Program-made: the position numbers and the translations under genes | NCBI GenBank assembly: GCA_963556195.1 | Contig: OY744525.1 | Location: forward strand, 27,548,269-27,612,268 | Direction: 5' to 3' | From: Sepiola atlantica | Taxonomy: Eukaryota; Mollusca; Cephalopoda; Sepiida; Sepiolidae | Length of the DNA: 64,000 nt | Notes under the pieces: generated by a model | Database searches by the model: none | Seen by the model: the letters and a program-made list of their open reading frames with translations, nothing else | Told to the model about the DNA's origin: nothing | Shown here: in pieces, positions 24,225 through 35,476 of the stretch | How positions within the stretch are numbered: the first letter of the stretch is position 1 | Layout of the letters: each line of letters starts with the position of its first letter

Positions 24225-24800
24225 ACTTCACAGAAAGAGTAAATCCTGATTTTATTTTTTACTGATGACTCACCAATTATCAAGGCTAAAATCCACCCAA
24301 GGATGAGAGTTAACAAGATGGATTAGAAGTTAAATGATGAAGAATATTATGAGAAAATTGAAAATGATTAATGGAATAAACAAAGTTTGATCCTTATGGG
24401 GACAGTTTATGACAAGTGTTTGTTCACAATAGATTTGAAGAAAATCATGTTGGAAAGCAGCCCTGTGATAATGTGTTCCACAGACCGGAAGTTCTTGGAA
24501 AGAAACTTTGTTCATGGAAATTCCGCCTGACGCTCGGCACATGGAAGAAGAAGAGAAAGTTCCTTACAGTTGTGAGAAAAAGACCAGTTCTTGTGTGAAT
24601 GTCTTACATGGAGGGAACAGAGACTTTACATCAGTCTATCACCTTTCATCAAAATAATGATAGAGTAGAGAAAGACTAGCAACGTCTCTTCTGTGAGAAA
24701 GAGGCTGCAGAGAACAGAAGAGATGTTCACCCACTAGTCACCACTTGTCAGGGCAAGAAAGCTCTGAGAAGCATCTGCCTAGATTCTAAGATAATAAATC
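24225..24800 (-). pseudogene. LINE family 1 3' fragment, minus strand
   Basis: Minus-strand homologue of 3764-4295 and 38375-38945. Reading backward, rcp copies of SLLYRYLHGKC-like sequence lie near 24650-24700, FHEQ-FFPRTS-like near 24500, and the 3' signature (ccttgataattggtgagtca) is at 24262-24285. Many stops. Confidence 0.75.
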
Positions 24801-24849
24801 TTTGCCATCAAAGAATTTAAAATTCGCTCTGTAGTTTAATTTTCAGTGT

Positions 24850-25800
24850 AGTACTATACATTTTTGAGATTTTTAGTCACCAAAATGAGTTTAGGACAAA
24901 AACTCACTGATAATCTACAGATGCATTTTTATGTAGCTATAAAGCATATTGTAGGATACATATTTTGAGTTGTTCATGCATGACAGAATTAGTGTGAATA
25001 TGCGTTTGTGTGTGTTTACTACACAGGCCGTGATTGTCCACTTATTGTCTTCGTCACAACTCCAGTTTAAAACAAGTAACAAAGTTTTATTTTGAGGGAT
25101 GTTACAATGATACTCGTTTTCGTTTACTGAACAAAAGGCCTGCAAATCAAAACTCTTAGCAAAACACAAGTTCAACCGAACACAGTCATTCAGCTTAAAA
25201 CTCAAAGACCCATCAAAGACACACAGAAAATCAACTGACCTCCTCTGCCCCTTTGCTGGAATATATATATATAGATATTTGTCTCCTTTGTGATAGACTA
25301 CCCAGCCACCAAATTGAAGATTATCAGCCGTCAATCTATGGACATAAAAAACTGACTGACCAGGAAGTCCACCATTTAGTCGGACATTACTTTTTTCAAA
25401 TACTTTGCTCTCGGAACAAACCCCGTTTAAAGAGGCACTAACTTTTCCAATTGGAGAAATTCTGGTTGGTCAAACCCTAAAGCCAGACATATTTCCCATT
25501 TCTTGGGTGGTCTCTCTTCTCTTAGTTAAATATTTCTCCCTCACAGCAAGCTTATTGTCCTCAAGCATTGCAATTATGCAGCCCACTAAACATGTTGTCT
25601 TGTGCATGTTTACCATCATGTATCGATGTAAATGTAAATTTCAGATTATTTTATACATCAACCGAAAAAGCCTAAAAAAAACTGAATTATTCTGTCAGAT
25701 GAGGAGTCAAACAGTAAGAATATCAAACTCTGTGATGTTTGTTTTTTATTTATTTAAAAAAGAAATTCAGTTTGTCGGGGAAGCTTTTTCAGGTGTTATG
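24850..25800. other. unassigned stretch
   Basis: Two moderately long open frames exist (minus 24915-25334, plus 25405-25863), but neither shows a domain I recognise, and composition is not clearly coding. No RNA or mobile element seen apart from a short TATATATA. Confidence 0.4.
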
Positions 25801-25802
25801 TT

Positions 25803-26210
25803 GGGCCCTTTCTGTAAAGGCGGGTCAGCGATTAATCCTGATGTGAAATGTATAAATTGGTAATTTATAAAAAGGGTGGCCTTTCACTCAATGATCCTTT
25901 GAGGGTTTGTACCTCCTCCCTCTGTTAGTGTGACCAATTGCAAAGTACTGATTTGAATTGGTATCACGAGACTGAAACAGTCAAATATGTGTGCAGCTTT
26001 AATTAAAAGACTCAATAATCTCAACTTTGGGAATTAAGTTTAATTAAAAGACTCAATAATCTCAACTTTAGGAATTAAGTTTAATTAAAAGACTCAATAA
26101 TCTCAACTTTAGGAATTAAGTTTAATTAAAAGACTCAATAATCTCAACTTTAGGAATTAAGTTTAATTAAAAGACTCAATAATCTCAACTTTAGGAATCA
26201 AGTTTACCCT
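25803..26210. repeat. first copy of a duplicated segment, with 41-bp tandem array
   Basis: Begins ccctttctgtaaaggcgggt and is repeated from 26205 (ccctttctgtaaagatggat). It contains tgtgaccaattgcaa (25929), gactgaaacagtcaa (25970) and gtgtgcagctttaattaaaa. From 25998 the last part is amplified as five copies of a 41-bp unit (ttaattaaaagactcaataa then tctcaactttaggaattaag). The second copy has only one such unit. Confidence 0.9.
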
Positions 26211-26439
26211 TTCTGTAAAGATGGATGAGCAATTAATCCTAATATGAAATGTATAAATTATAAATTTATAAAAAGGGTGCCCTTCCACTCAATGATCCTT
26301 TCAGGTTTCGTACCCTACCCCCTCCCCTCTGTTGGGAAATTTTTAAATTGACATGTAGTAGAAGAAGGGTTCACATCAAAGTTTCAAAGGAGTCGTCATG
26401 ACTGTCTTGATCGTCAAATGACAATCATGACAAAAAAAA

Positions 26440-26535
26440 CAACAATTGAACATTGACATAGCAGCTCTGTCAGAAACATGCTTGTTGGGAGAGGTTCAGA
26501 TAAACAAAATATCATCTCTTATAGGAATGCCTTTC
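26440..26535 (+). pseudogene. RTE-type LINE endonuclease fragment
   Basis: Encodes LNIDIAALSETCLLGEVQI, the N-terminal endonuclease block (ALSET carries the catalytic Glu) of RTE-type LINEs, the class often mis-annotated as craniofacial development protein. The rest of the element is missing. It occupies an insertion relative to the duplicate copy of this segment. Confidence 0.7.
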
Positions 26536-26654
26536 TGGTGTGACCAATTGCAATATGACCACAAGTTGGTGCAGGGCAAGTTAAAGATGAGTTTCTATAA
26601 AAACATTCATATGGCTAGAGTAAAAGTGCTGAGTTGAATTGGCATCGTCAGATT

Positions 26655-27315
26655 GAAACAGGCAAAAATTGCCAAGGCTGCCGCAAAGAAGGTTGGCTCC
26701 CTCTACCGTGCTAGTGGACTCCTTACACCTGACATTATCCTGTATCTCTACAAAGCCACCATTCGCCCATGCATGGAGTATTGTTGCCACATCTGGGCTG
26801 GTGCATCATCTACTAGTCTCTCCCTCCTTGACAAAGTCCAAAAAAGAGTAGTCAACCTAATAGGTCCCTCACTGTCAGCTAAGCTCCAGCCCCTGTCCCA
26901 TCGCCGCAATGTAGCATCCTTGTGTTTATTTTACAAATACTTCAATGGATTATGCTCCGATGAGTGTGCTGCTCTGGTGCCCCCTCGACGTAAATTCACT
27001 AGACTAACTCGACATTCTAGTAAATCTCATTCATTCACTGTGGAGGTCCCCAGATGCCGGAGAGCATTCTACTCAAATAGCTTCTTTCCTCGTGCTGCTG
27101 GCCTCTGGAACTCCCTCCCTGCCCCCTGTTTCCCCGACAGTACTGACATGCAGAAATTTAAAACTAATGTAAACAGACATCTCGCTGCTCAGATCCCAAT
27201 TTAAGCTGAACCACCAATCCTTCCCCCCTTTTCCTTTTTCTCAGTAGCCCCTTACGTTTACAGTGGCGTCCTGCCTTGTTTGGGGTGAACCATGTAAAAA
27301 AAAAAAAAAAAAAAA
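26655..27315 (+). mobile_element. LINE family 2, 5'-truncated but with intact C-terminal frame
   Basis: An uninterrupted frame from 26653 to 27204 (183 codons) encodes KVGSLYRASGLLTPDIILYL, YKATIRPCMEYCCHIWAGA, LLDKVQKRVVNLIGP, LQPLSHRRNVASLCLFYKYF, HSFTVEVPRCRRAFYSNSFF and FKTNVNRHLAAQIPI before a stop. This is the C-terminal part of a CR1/Jockey-type ORF2. The 3' UTR carries cagtagccccttacg and ccttgtttggggtgaa, then a run of about 18 A (27297-27315). The intact frame suggests it is the youngest family 2 copy here. Confidence 0.9.
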
Positions 27316-27689
27316 TGTGTGCAGCCTTAAATGAAAGAATCAATAGTCTCAACTTTGACCGAACTTTAGGAATCAAGTTTACTCAGTAAAGATTGAAGTG
27401 ATTAGTCTGATAATGAGGAAATATCAAGACTGATTTGATGATAACGATTTTTATATATATATATAAAACTAGAAAGCATGAACACTCTGCATGAACAGCT
27501 ATAAAGACAGGATTATATAACACTACCAGCTCACGGCAAAACCTTCAAAGATCACAAATTGATCCGGCAATGCAAACTCAGCAGGAAAAAAAAAAGAGTA
27601 GTGGGGAAATCTATCTTCTGATATTCAGCAAGCCTTTGACCTCAAAACTCAAAGGTATTTTACCTGTTGATATGACAAATCTTTTGTCC

Positions 27690-28235
27690 ACCAACATCCT
27701 CAATGTTCCCTTTAAGGTCTACGGATGATGCCAATATTGTCAAAGAATCAACAAAGGTGTTCCAACAATGGAGGAAACACTTTGATGATTTGCTCGACAG
27801 TTTTTCAGCAGTCCACTATGGTGTTACAGAGAACCTTCCACAGTGTGACATGGTGTACCGAATGGATCGCCTTCTGGTGAGGTAAGACTGGCAATTAAAC
27901 AGATTAAAGCACATGGTCGAGACGTTCTTGAAATGTTGAAAGTCAGAAGCAAGAGTGTAATTGAAGCAATAACAACCTTTGTCATCAATAGTTGGGTCGA
28001 TACAAGGTGAAGGGTAATAGATCAATATGTGGTAACTATCGTCGGGTCACTTTATTGGAAGCTGTTGGCAAGGGGCCTACGAGACTCTTACTTAACAAAC
28101 TAGTGGAGGATATGTGCCCTGCGGCTACCGCAAAATCGCAGAGCAGTTTTAGAGGTGAAAGAGGAACTGTTGATAGGATATTTGCTGCGAGACAGATGTG
28201 TAGCAGGTACTTGATTGAGATCTATTTTCTTTCAT
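27690..28235 (+). pseudogene. RTE-like LINE, N-terminal reverse transcriptase part
   Basis: Encodes, across frames, KVFQQWRKHFDDLLDSFS (27745-27800), YKVKGNRSICGNYRRVTLLE (27997-28055; the NYR block), LLNKLVEDMCPAATAKSQSS then FRGERGTVDRIFAARQMC (28083-28200; the FR-GRGT-D block). It breaks near 28230 and resumes with later reverse transcriptase blocks at 29066, leaving about 800 bp between that is not LINE-like. Confidence 0.85.
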
Positions 28236-29060
28236 ATTTAGACGCAATCTCTTGTGTTGTGTTAGTTTGTGGTTCGGTTGGCTAAAACAGGCATGTCATA
28301 ACTCGCGTAGTGATACACAGGCGACCAGAGCAGCATTGCACATGCTCGACGCTGTGGGCATTGGGAACCTGATGCCATGCAAATATAAACAGTTCCAGTT
28401 GACATGCCAATGTAAAAAGACATATATTTCCTGGCTCACCACTCGTCATGACTGACAAGAGACAAGACAAGACCAACACACCTAGACTCAATTCCTTTTC
28501 GCTAATACATGCTGGCTGAACAAAACCTGTCTTACATTCTTGTGTTCCTGTGTTGATAAAACTATTAAATAAAGTTGATTTAATTGTTGATGTTTGTATT
28601 TTTAACTGGAACTGGTGACCCTGTAGCAGTAGAATCTACAAACGGCAACAAGAACAAGAAACCCTGTCGCGTCACTGGCTCTGATATTAACAAGATAACA
28701 CCCAAATCCAACACAGCAATAGTTGCACACACGTGGACTTAACAATGTAACACACACATCACACATGAACTCGGCCTCACTTTAACTAAACAACCCTACA
28801 TACGAACATTCTTCTAATATGAACTTTTAACTGTGCCCTACATATGAGACATTAAACGTGTTTATGAATTTGAACACGTGTGATTTTGTGGGTCAGACAA
28901 GGAGACGAGCAGCGTCTCCGATGACTACCGTCTGTCGTGGCCAGAAGTGAAAAGGAGGCCTGTCTGACGCTGTGCACCAGTTTATATAATCAAGAAGGCC
29001 AGATAACTCTGTGGTCGTCTTTCAGCGGCATCTGATGGTGAAAAGCGACGCCTACTGGCA
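28236..29060 (+). mobile_element. LTR-like insertion within the RTE-like LINE
   Basis: The interval splits conserved reverse transcriptase blocks. It carries aataaagttgatttaattg (28567) followed closely by aactggtgaccc (28612), which resembles an LTR end next to a TGGTGACCC primer-binding site as in Trp-tRNA-primed Gypsy elements. Then tgtagcagtagaatctaca (28623) begins a segment with a TATA-like tttatataatc at 28979 and blocks shared with the 17495-18150 insert. Boundaries and class are uncertain. Confidence 0.4.
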
Positions 29061-30084
29061 AACCGGTGCAATTATGTTTGAGAGGGGGAGATAACTGCTT
29101 CAAGTGTGATCATTCGCTGTATACAGATATGAAGACCCAGGTTTGCTTCGATGGCCAGTCGTCTTGTGAAATCTTGATTGACAATCATGTAAAGCAGGGT
29201 GGTATTCTTACTCTCATGCATTTCTCTATCTTATTTGCTGCCTTGCTTGCACACGCCTTCCAGGACTGTGACAAGACGTATCCATTTACGATTTAGAGCT
29301 AATGGAAGGGTTTTCAACTCAAGAGGATTTTATATGAAGACAAGAGCTTCCCAGACTTCTTGGCAGGCATGGACAACTCCGCAGCTTCGTGTAGAGCGTT
29401 TAGTTTTACAATTAGCCTCATTGAGTTGGTAGGTTTGTATACCTGGGCAAAACACTGTCAACTGATGACTCGTTGTATGCTGAGATACACCTATGCATCC
29501 ATAAGGCCAGTGTGGCTTTTGGAGGGCTGGAGGAGAGAGTATGGGCAGTTACTGACATTACCAATCATATCAAGTTGTGTGTACATATGGTGTGTGTTCT
29601 GACTATTATTCTATATTTTTGTGAAGTCTGAACGTTTTTGCGCAAACATATTAAATTGCTCAAGGTTTGAGTAGTGAGGGCATATAAAATACAGTTGTAG
29701 AAAATCATGTGGAACATGTTCCGGAAGAGTGATGGTCACAATCTAGATGGATACATCAGAAGCTGGACGTGTGAATTCTATCAATGGATAATTATTTAAA
29801 ATTACCTAAATCAACTGAAGAGGTACGAAATAGCAATCACCCAAGGTGAGACAACCTGTGTGATGTGTAAGAAGATCTGTAAACATTGTTCCGGACTTAA
29901 AAGACACGTGGTTGTACACAGAAAACAGATCTCAAAGATCGATCCCGAAAAATGATGTGGAAAGTGTGATCTTTGTCTGCCACCTGTGCTACAGGCCATG
30001 CAGATCTGCAGCTAGTCTAAAAAGATACCTACCAAGTCACTGACAAGGAAGGGATGACAGTGGAGAGACGTGATGAGAGGGCAA

Positions 30085-30140
<56 letters not shown>
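29061..30140 (+). pseudogene. RTE-like LINE, C-terminal reverse transcriptase and zinc-finger tail
   Basis: Resumes with LIDNHVKQGGILTLMHFSIL then FAALLAHAF (29170-29265; the VKQG block), then STDDSLYAEIHLCIHKASVA (29457-29515) and VYMVCVLTIILYFCEV (29580-29630), the C-terminal blocks. 29850-30000 encodes CVMCKKICKHCSGLKRHVVV, a C2H2-finger-like motif that is usual at the C-terminus of this LINE group. A long GT tract (30089-30140) follows. The catalytic DD block near 29300 is not recognisable. Confidence 0.8.
30089..30140. repeat. GT microsatellite
   Basis: About 26 TG units at the end of the RTE-like LINE. Confidence 0.95.
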
Positions 30141-30142
<2 letters not shown>

Positions 30143-30159
30143 GGTATGCCAAAGAGAAG

Positions 30160-30494
30160 TCATTATGTCACAGGATTAAACCCTGGTGTAAGCAGCTTAA
30201 CTTGTTTTTCAGAATGTTGACTCACGAGACAAGATTAAACATTTGAACTCATTCAAAAATAAATACAATAAAATATTTCTTTTTTTAATCATTCTCTAAT
30301 AATAGATAAAAAAATAAATAAATTATCTGAAAATAAAAGTAAAAACAACAATGTGAGCCTGATTATTCACTGATTATTGAAATGATAATTTTTAATAACT
30401 GATATGAAACTCGTTTGGGATCATAGATAAAAAAAAAAAATGTATCCATAGGTAAAAGATGATAAATCGTTCGTCAGGTAATCGGCTTTAGAGT

Positions 30495-30549
<55 letters not shown>

Positions 30550-31500
30550 GAATAACGTATGAAAATTGATTTAGGTGTGGTATGGCGGTGACGACGGAGA
30601 TGATAGGTGTGGAGGTGGAGATCTTGGTTAAGTGTAGCGGGTCGATGGCTCATTTTTAGCGTTGATGAAACACGTGGATAGAGACACGAGTATTTCAATG
30701 TCACCCCCCCCTACCTTCACCCCTATTATTTTTGAAGTCATCATCGCGGCTTATAAACTGCACACAAACGAAAATTAATGATGTAATCACGTACTTTTTT
30801 CTTCTCTTTCTCCATGACTGCTGCTGTTTTTTTCTCTACATTCGCCTTTCTCTTTGTTAATTTAGTATATGATTTTTTTTCTTAAGCGATAGGTTTAGGT
30901 TATTGCTTTCAAATTTCACACCTAAAATAAGTGACATTTTTGTTGTCGTCGTTGTTCCGGTCAGGTTTAAACAGGTCTTCAAGTTGGTAGTCAGCTGTTT
31001 CATCATGCCTTTTTTTGAAATCACAGGAGAACAATCTTTTTCTTTCTTTTGTTTCCGAGGTAGTCTAAAGGGTGAGGAAAATGTGCAGCCATCAGATTGT
31101 CTAACTACTAACCAGAAAAACTAGAAAAACGGACTTTGTGGCATTTTTATTTTCTTCCCAGAGATTAAAAAAGAGTAAAGAAAGAAGAAATATATTAAGA
31201 AATATATAAGTAAATATATAAGTAAATACTCAAATCAAAAAACTGCAACAAGTATTATTTTGGGATTTGCCTTTTTTTTTCTATCCAAAACGAAATTTTT
31301 TTTAACGTAATCAACTACGGATAACAATACGGATCTCCAAAGAAATGGAATGATTTACATTTAATTCGAAATTACACAAATGATTTTTAACCCTGGAACT
31401 TACTTCGACTCTTTTTTCTTTTTGTGTTTCCCAAGAAAAGAAACAAACTAACTCTTGCAAACTCGTTGTCAAAGGAAATTCTTCCAAATATTTTTTTATG
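30160..31500. other. AT-rich stretch upstream of the ankyrin gene
   Basis: Holds a TA array at 30497-30548 and a C run at 30704-30711. No exon-like frame, promoter element or RNA gene could be identified. Any 5' UTR or upstream exons of the ankyrin gene would lie here. Confidence 0.4.
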
Positions 31501-31700
31501 GAATAATATTTTTTGGTTGAAGGAAAAAAAAACGAAAGAAAGAAAAAAAAAATCAAATCAAAGAAAAGAAAAAAAGAAAAGAAAAAAGAAAAAAAAAAAA
31601 AAGCAACGCGAAAGAGAAAAAAAGAAAAGAAGAAAAGTGAAAAATAACCTGATAAGGAAAATTATCTAAAAAGAAAGAAAAAACTATTTGAAGGAAAAAA
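31500..31700 (+). repeat. purine-rich tract
   Basis: Nearly continuous A/G sequence (aaagaaaagaaaaaagaaaa and similar) about 130-300 bp before the ankyrin start codon. It could form triplex or exclude nucleosomes; a regulatory role is speculation. Confidence 0.7.
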
Positions 31701-31826
31701 AGAAAAAACGATTTTCTCTAAATATCAATCTTTTAAAATTAACCTAACATTTAAAACCTTTCACGCTGTTAATACTGGAAAGATTTTATTTATTCATTAT
31801 TTTATTGCACAAATAATACATTTAAA

Positions 31827-33026
31827 ATGATTTATCTGAAGGATAAGCTCACAGCGAATGGGAACTGTGTTAATAGCTACTTTCTGGAAGCAGTACGGCA
31901 CAACCAGGCTGATCGTGTCGACTTTCTCCTCCAAAATGGGCTTGTGTCTGCAGACATTGCCATCGACGATGCAAAAAGTGAATGTATCACTCCGCTATGC
32001 GAGGCAGCACGCCTCGGCCATCTCGAAGTGGTTCAAGTACTTTTAAGACACAAGGTAAAAGTGAATTTTGGTTGGGAAGAGCTGAGGACGTCTGCTCTGA
32101 GTATAGCTGCCGCAAAGGGACATGTAAACATTGTGACCCTCCTTATTGACGAAGGAGCTTGGGTTAACTACGTAAGCTTACTCATGGAAACCCCGTTAAT
32201 GAAAAGCATCTGGAATATGGAGATGACCCAGTTGCTCCTTCGTCATGGCGCCACACTTAGCGATCGAGATGGCAATGGTGACAGTGTCTTGCACCGTGCC
32301 ATCAAACTGGGGAATTATGACGTATGTTGTTTTCTTCTGCGACAAGGTGCTGACCCCTATGTACGAAATGGAAGAGGCGACGATTCTTTTAAAACAGCAG
32401 CACGAAGCCATCACTATCGAATACTTATTCATTTGCTTCTTCGATTTCCGTACCCTCGTTCATCACCAAATACTTATTTTAAACCCGATGTCAAGGCGCA
32501 GTTACAGAAAGAACTCGAAGACTATGACCCTAACAGTCAGCTGCTCCGTCTTCATGCAATGTTGGCCTCAGAGAAAGTCCTCACCCCCAGAGATCCGGAC
32601 ACCTTGAAGATCCTCTACTATGCAAACCTTCTTGCCTGGGACATGTCCGACATGTCCACCTGCTGGAAGACATTTCACCGATTGCTAAGAGTCTATTGGT
32701 ACCATTTACGGAAGAATCTGCGACCGACTTTTGGCTCACGGGTCTGCAGACTTTACTGGAAGTTATTACCGCTGGATAATGGGGCTCATATGAACAGGAA
32801 AAAGGTTCGGATGGCGGCTTATTCTCTTCAGGAAGAACTGAAGCTCTACATCCAACGGAGGGAAAAAAAGGTTCTTGAGGGAAAAATCAAAGGAGAAAAA
32901 ACCGCAAAGAAATTCCTCACAAGTTTGAAGAAAATGTTAAAGTCTCTTGAAAGGAACCATAAACAACTTTTCTTTGATAGTAAGACTAACCTTAAGGACA
33001 TAAAAGAAAGAAATGAAATTTAATGC
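31827..33026 (+). CDS. ankyrin-repeat protein, intronless ORF
   Basis: A single uninterrupted frame of 398 codons, the only long intact cellular-looking gene here. Residues 17-210 contain about six ankyrin repeats: 17-48 diverged; 52-84 with TPLCEAARLGHLEVVQVLL; 87-118 with ALSIAAAKGHVNIVTLLIDE; 120-148 short, with TPLM and MTQLLLRHGA; 151-180 with SVLHRAIKLGNYDVCCFLL and RQGADP; 184-207 partial. Such repeats bind proteins. Residues 220-398 match no domain I know: an alpha-helical segment with a Trp/Tyr-rich patch (WKTFHRLLRVYWYHLRK, 280-295) and a Lys-rich tail (342-398). No signal peptide or membrane segment is evident, so it is probably intracellular. The ATG has A at -3. Its base composition is clearly less AT-rich than the flanks. 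Function cannot be assigned. It could be a single-exon gene or the large last exon of a spliced gene. An aataaa-type signal (taataaattaac) lies at about 33270. Confidence 0.85.
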
Positions 33027-33039
33027 GTACATTTTTGGT

Positions 33040-33800
33040 TCTAATTCCATTCTTGATAAAAACTTCGGATTTTTTTGTTGTTGCAATTGCTAAATGAAGA
33101 AATTCCAAAAATTAATCTCATTTCAGTTGTGTTTTTTAGCTCAACTGATGCAACAACAACAAAAAAAAAAAGCAAAACAAATAAACAAACAGAAAGAAAA
33201 AAAATACAAACATCTAAATTTTTATGGTGCTAATTTCTTTTTAGAAAGGTAAATATTTTTTATATTTGTTTTAATAAATTAACAATATTTGTTAATTTAT
33301 ACTGGGGGAAAAAAAAGTATTTATCTAAAAAGCCTTTTTATTCTAATTAAAATTTATTTTGTTAAATGAATTTTGAAAGAGCAAGAAAAGAAAGTAAAAC
33401 AACAAAAACTAACAAACAAAAAATTGAAAGAAAGAAAAAAACGTTTACATTGAGGCTAAAACTCATAATCTCTGGTGTGTGAGGTTCGTACACCAACTGT
33501 AATTCAAGACCTAAACACTCAACCGAGATTTTACAAATGCATAATGATCATATTTCTTTTTTATATATTAATATTTTTTTTAGAATTTTGTTTAATTTTT
33601 AAATTTTAAAAATTTATTTATTTTATTTTTATTTAACATTTTTTGCCACTTGTGCATTTTAACATCCCCGGCAAAGTAATTGTTCTCATTTTAAGAGAGT
33701 TCCGCCCGCGGTAAGGGAAGAGTAATCAAAGCCCCCCCCCCCCTCCCCACCTCCTCATGTTAATGATGGCTTTTTAAAATTTGCCGGAGATATTAAAATG
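33040..33800. other. AT-rich 3' flank of ankyrin gene
   Basis: Likely 3' UTR for the first 200-300 bp (candidate polyadenylation signal near 33270). Beyond that only A/T runs and a C run at 33733-33743. Confidence 0.4.
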
Positions 33801-33817
33801 CATAAGTGACTTTTATG

Positions 33818-33820
<3 letters not shown>

Positions 33821-33880
<60 letters not shown>
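33821..33880. repeat. TA microsatellite
   Basis: About 30 TA units. Confidence 0.97.
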
Positions 33881-33882
<2 letters not shown>

Positions 33883-33987
33883 CTTTTTTGTAATATAGCA
33901 GGAAAAATCCTAGCAGAGTGCTCGATTAATTGCGAATTAAAATTAAAAATTAAACTGAAGAGAGCCGGATGGCTAAATCCTTCTGTG

Positions 33988-34092
33988 CTTGAAACCGACG
34001 GTACGAATGTTGTACTAATTTTTCTGTACCAAAATATATATATATATTAGTTTTTGGTACAGAAAAATTAGTACCTTCGGTTTCAAGCTCAT
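33988..34092. repeat. palindrome around a short TA core
   Basis: cttgaaaccgacggtac and gtactaatttttctgtacca on the left pair with tggtacagaaaaattagtac and cggtttcaag on the right, around tatatatata. A TA array continues to 34105. Confidence 0.85.
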
Positions 34093-34104
34093 ATATATAT
34101 ATAT

Positions 34105-34168
34105 AAAATAAAGTAAAGTAACACGGAATCACATAATGATTATGTGATTTTGTGTTACTTTATTTTAT
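34105..34168. repeat. palindrome, arms about 30 bp
   Basis: aataaagtaaagtaacac then gaatcacataat is mirrored by attatgtgatt and tgtgttactttatt with one or two mismatches and almost no loop. Confidence 0.85.
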
Positions 34169-34234
34169 TCTTGCTCTGTTTATTACATTGAGCTCTCATA
34201 CTCGGATTTCCTTCTGGAATTTATTTCACTCTAA

Positions 34235-34237
<3 letters not shown>

Positions 34238-34276
<39 letters not shown>
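34238..34276. repeat. TA microsatellite
   Basis: About 19 TA units. Confidence 0.95.
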
Positions 34277-34278
<2 letters not shown>

Positions 34279-34299
34279 CTTTAAAAATTTAATTGCATT

Positions 34300-35000
34300 A
34301 CTTTCATCTTTCATGTTCATTTATAAATGTATTTTAACAATGTTTCAACTACATATTCCGTGCCTTTCTTCTTGTTGTGAATGAGTCATTTAACATTTTT
34401 AACCAACGGTGCTTAGTGTCCGTTACTAGAATTTAAATATATTAGATTTCTTATTTTACTAAAGTCGTGAACAAAATGCAATTCAATTTCCAAGAAAATA
34501 AATACCTAAAGTAGAAGAAACACAGCTACCAGATGTACTAGTCAACAAGAAAACTCGTTTCTAAATGCTAACGCTAAAAAAAAAATGCTGAAAATTGATA
34601 TACAAATTCGTCTTTGGCTGTTTATGATATTATTTTGGTTTTGTTTTGGACGAGATTATTTGTTGGACGCCGAGAAAGACAGATCGGGTTCAGACAAGTT
34701 AAATCGTGTTTGTCAAGTAAGGGGTCAAGATTTGATTGACAATAATTTTCATTCCACAGCCAATCTGAAGCCTATTTGAACCGATTGTTTGCAATTAGGC
34801 TCAGCACTCCAGAGACCCCCCACCCCCTGCACAAGAGAAACCTACTCCTTTGATCAAAAGTTACGTAAGAACCTCAATCCAACAATAACATTTTGAATAG
34901 TTTGGTAGTTTTGTTTATTAAAGGTGAAATTAGCTAAAATTTAAAATAGGGCTACGGTCCTAAAAGATTTCCAAGGAGAAGAAGAAAAAAGGCAGAGTAA
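34300..35000. other. unassigned AT-rich stretch
   Basis: No gene or mobile element recognised. Confidence 0.4.
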
Positions 35001-35476
35001 TCTATTTCGATTATACAAATAGCAGTTGTCCAGCTAAAAGTAAAAAAAAAAAAAACAAGCTATAAAACAAATAGCCACAAAGGTATTCTTAATCAATGTT
35101 GGCCTGGTTCAAAAATATCTAAAATTTAGAAATAATCATTAATTCTTTGACCCTAAATTGGCGCAGTTTTCGTCCATTTTTATTTCAGCCGTTTTATGTA
35201 CTAAAGGGAAGTAACTCTAATATTTTATCAAGGAGTTACTTCCCTTATGCCGATTCATTCCTCGAGGAATCTATATAAAGAAGAGTTATCTGTGCTGTGT
35301 ATGTCCATAGAGAGGAATGGGCAGAGGAAAAAGAAGGAGTGGGGAGAGGGAGATGGAAAACGGGGAGGAGGAAAGAGAGAAAGGTAGAGAGACGGATAGG
35401 GAGAGTTAAAGAGATAGAAGTTGTAAGAGAACTATGTTACACTTTTGCCCTGGGCGACAACGGGTAGCTCTGCTAG
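35001..35476 (+). mobile_element. non-autonomous Helitron
   Basis: Begins TCTATTT after an A (35000) and ends CTAG before a T (35477), the Helitron insertion rule (A|TC...CTRR|T). Upstream of the end is the hairpin-forming gccctgggcgacaacgggta, as expected 10-12 bp before a Helitron 3' terminus. It has no coding capacity. Its internal ctcgaggaatc and gcagttgtccagctaaaag blocks recur at 37640-37900 and 38225-38290, so those are related copies. Confidence 0.75.

Larger units (their letters stand above)
26205..27380. repeat. second copy of the duplicated segment, split by two LINE insertions
   Basis: Matches the first copy in three pieces: 26205-26335, 26536-26655 (gtgtgaccaattgcaa to gaaacaggcaaaaa) and 27316-27380 (gtgtgcagccttaaatgaaa to aatcaagtttac). 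The intervening 26336-26535 and 26655-27315 are absent from the first copy. The first copy therefore shows the pre-insertion state for both insertions. Confidence 0.8.

Noticed and set aside
24915..25863. Open frames of 139 codons (minus) and 152 codons (plus)
   Set aside because: No recognisable domain, no flanking gene signals, and lengths expected by chance in this much sequence. A protein search or transcript evidence could revive them.
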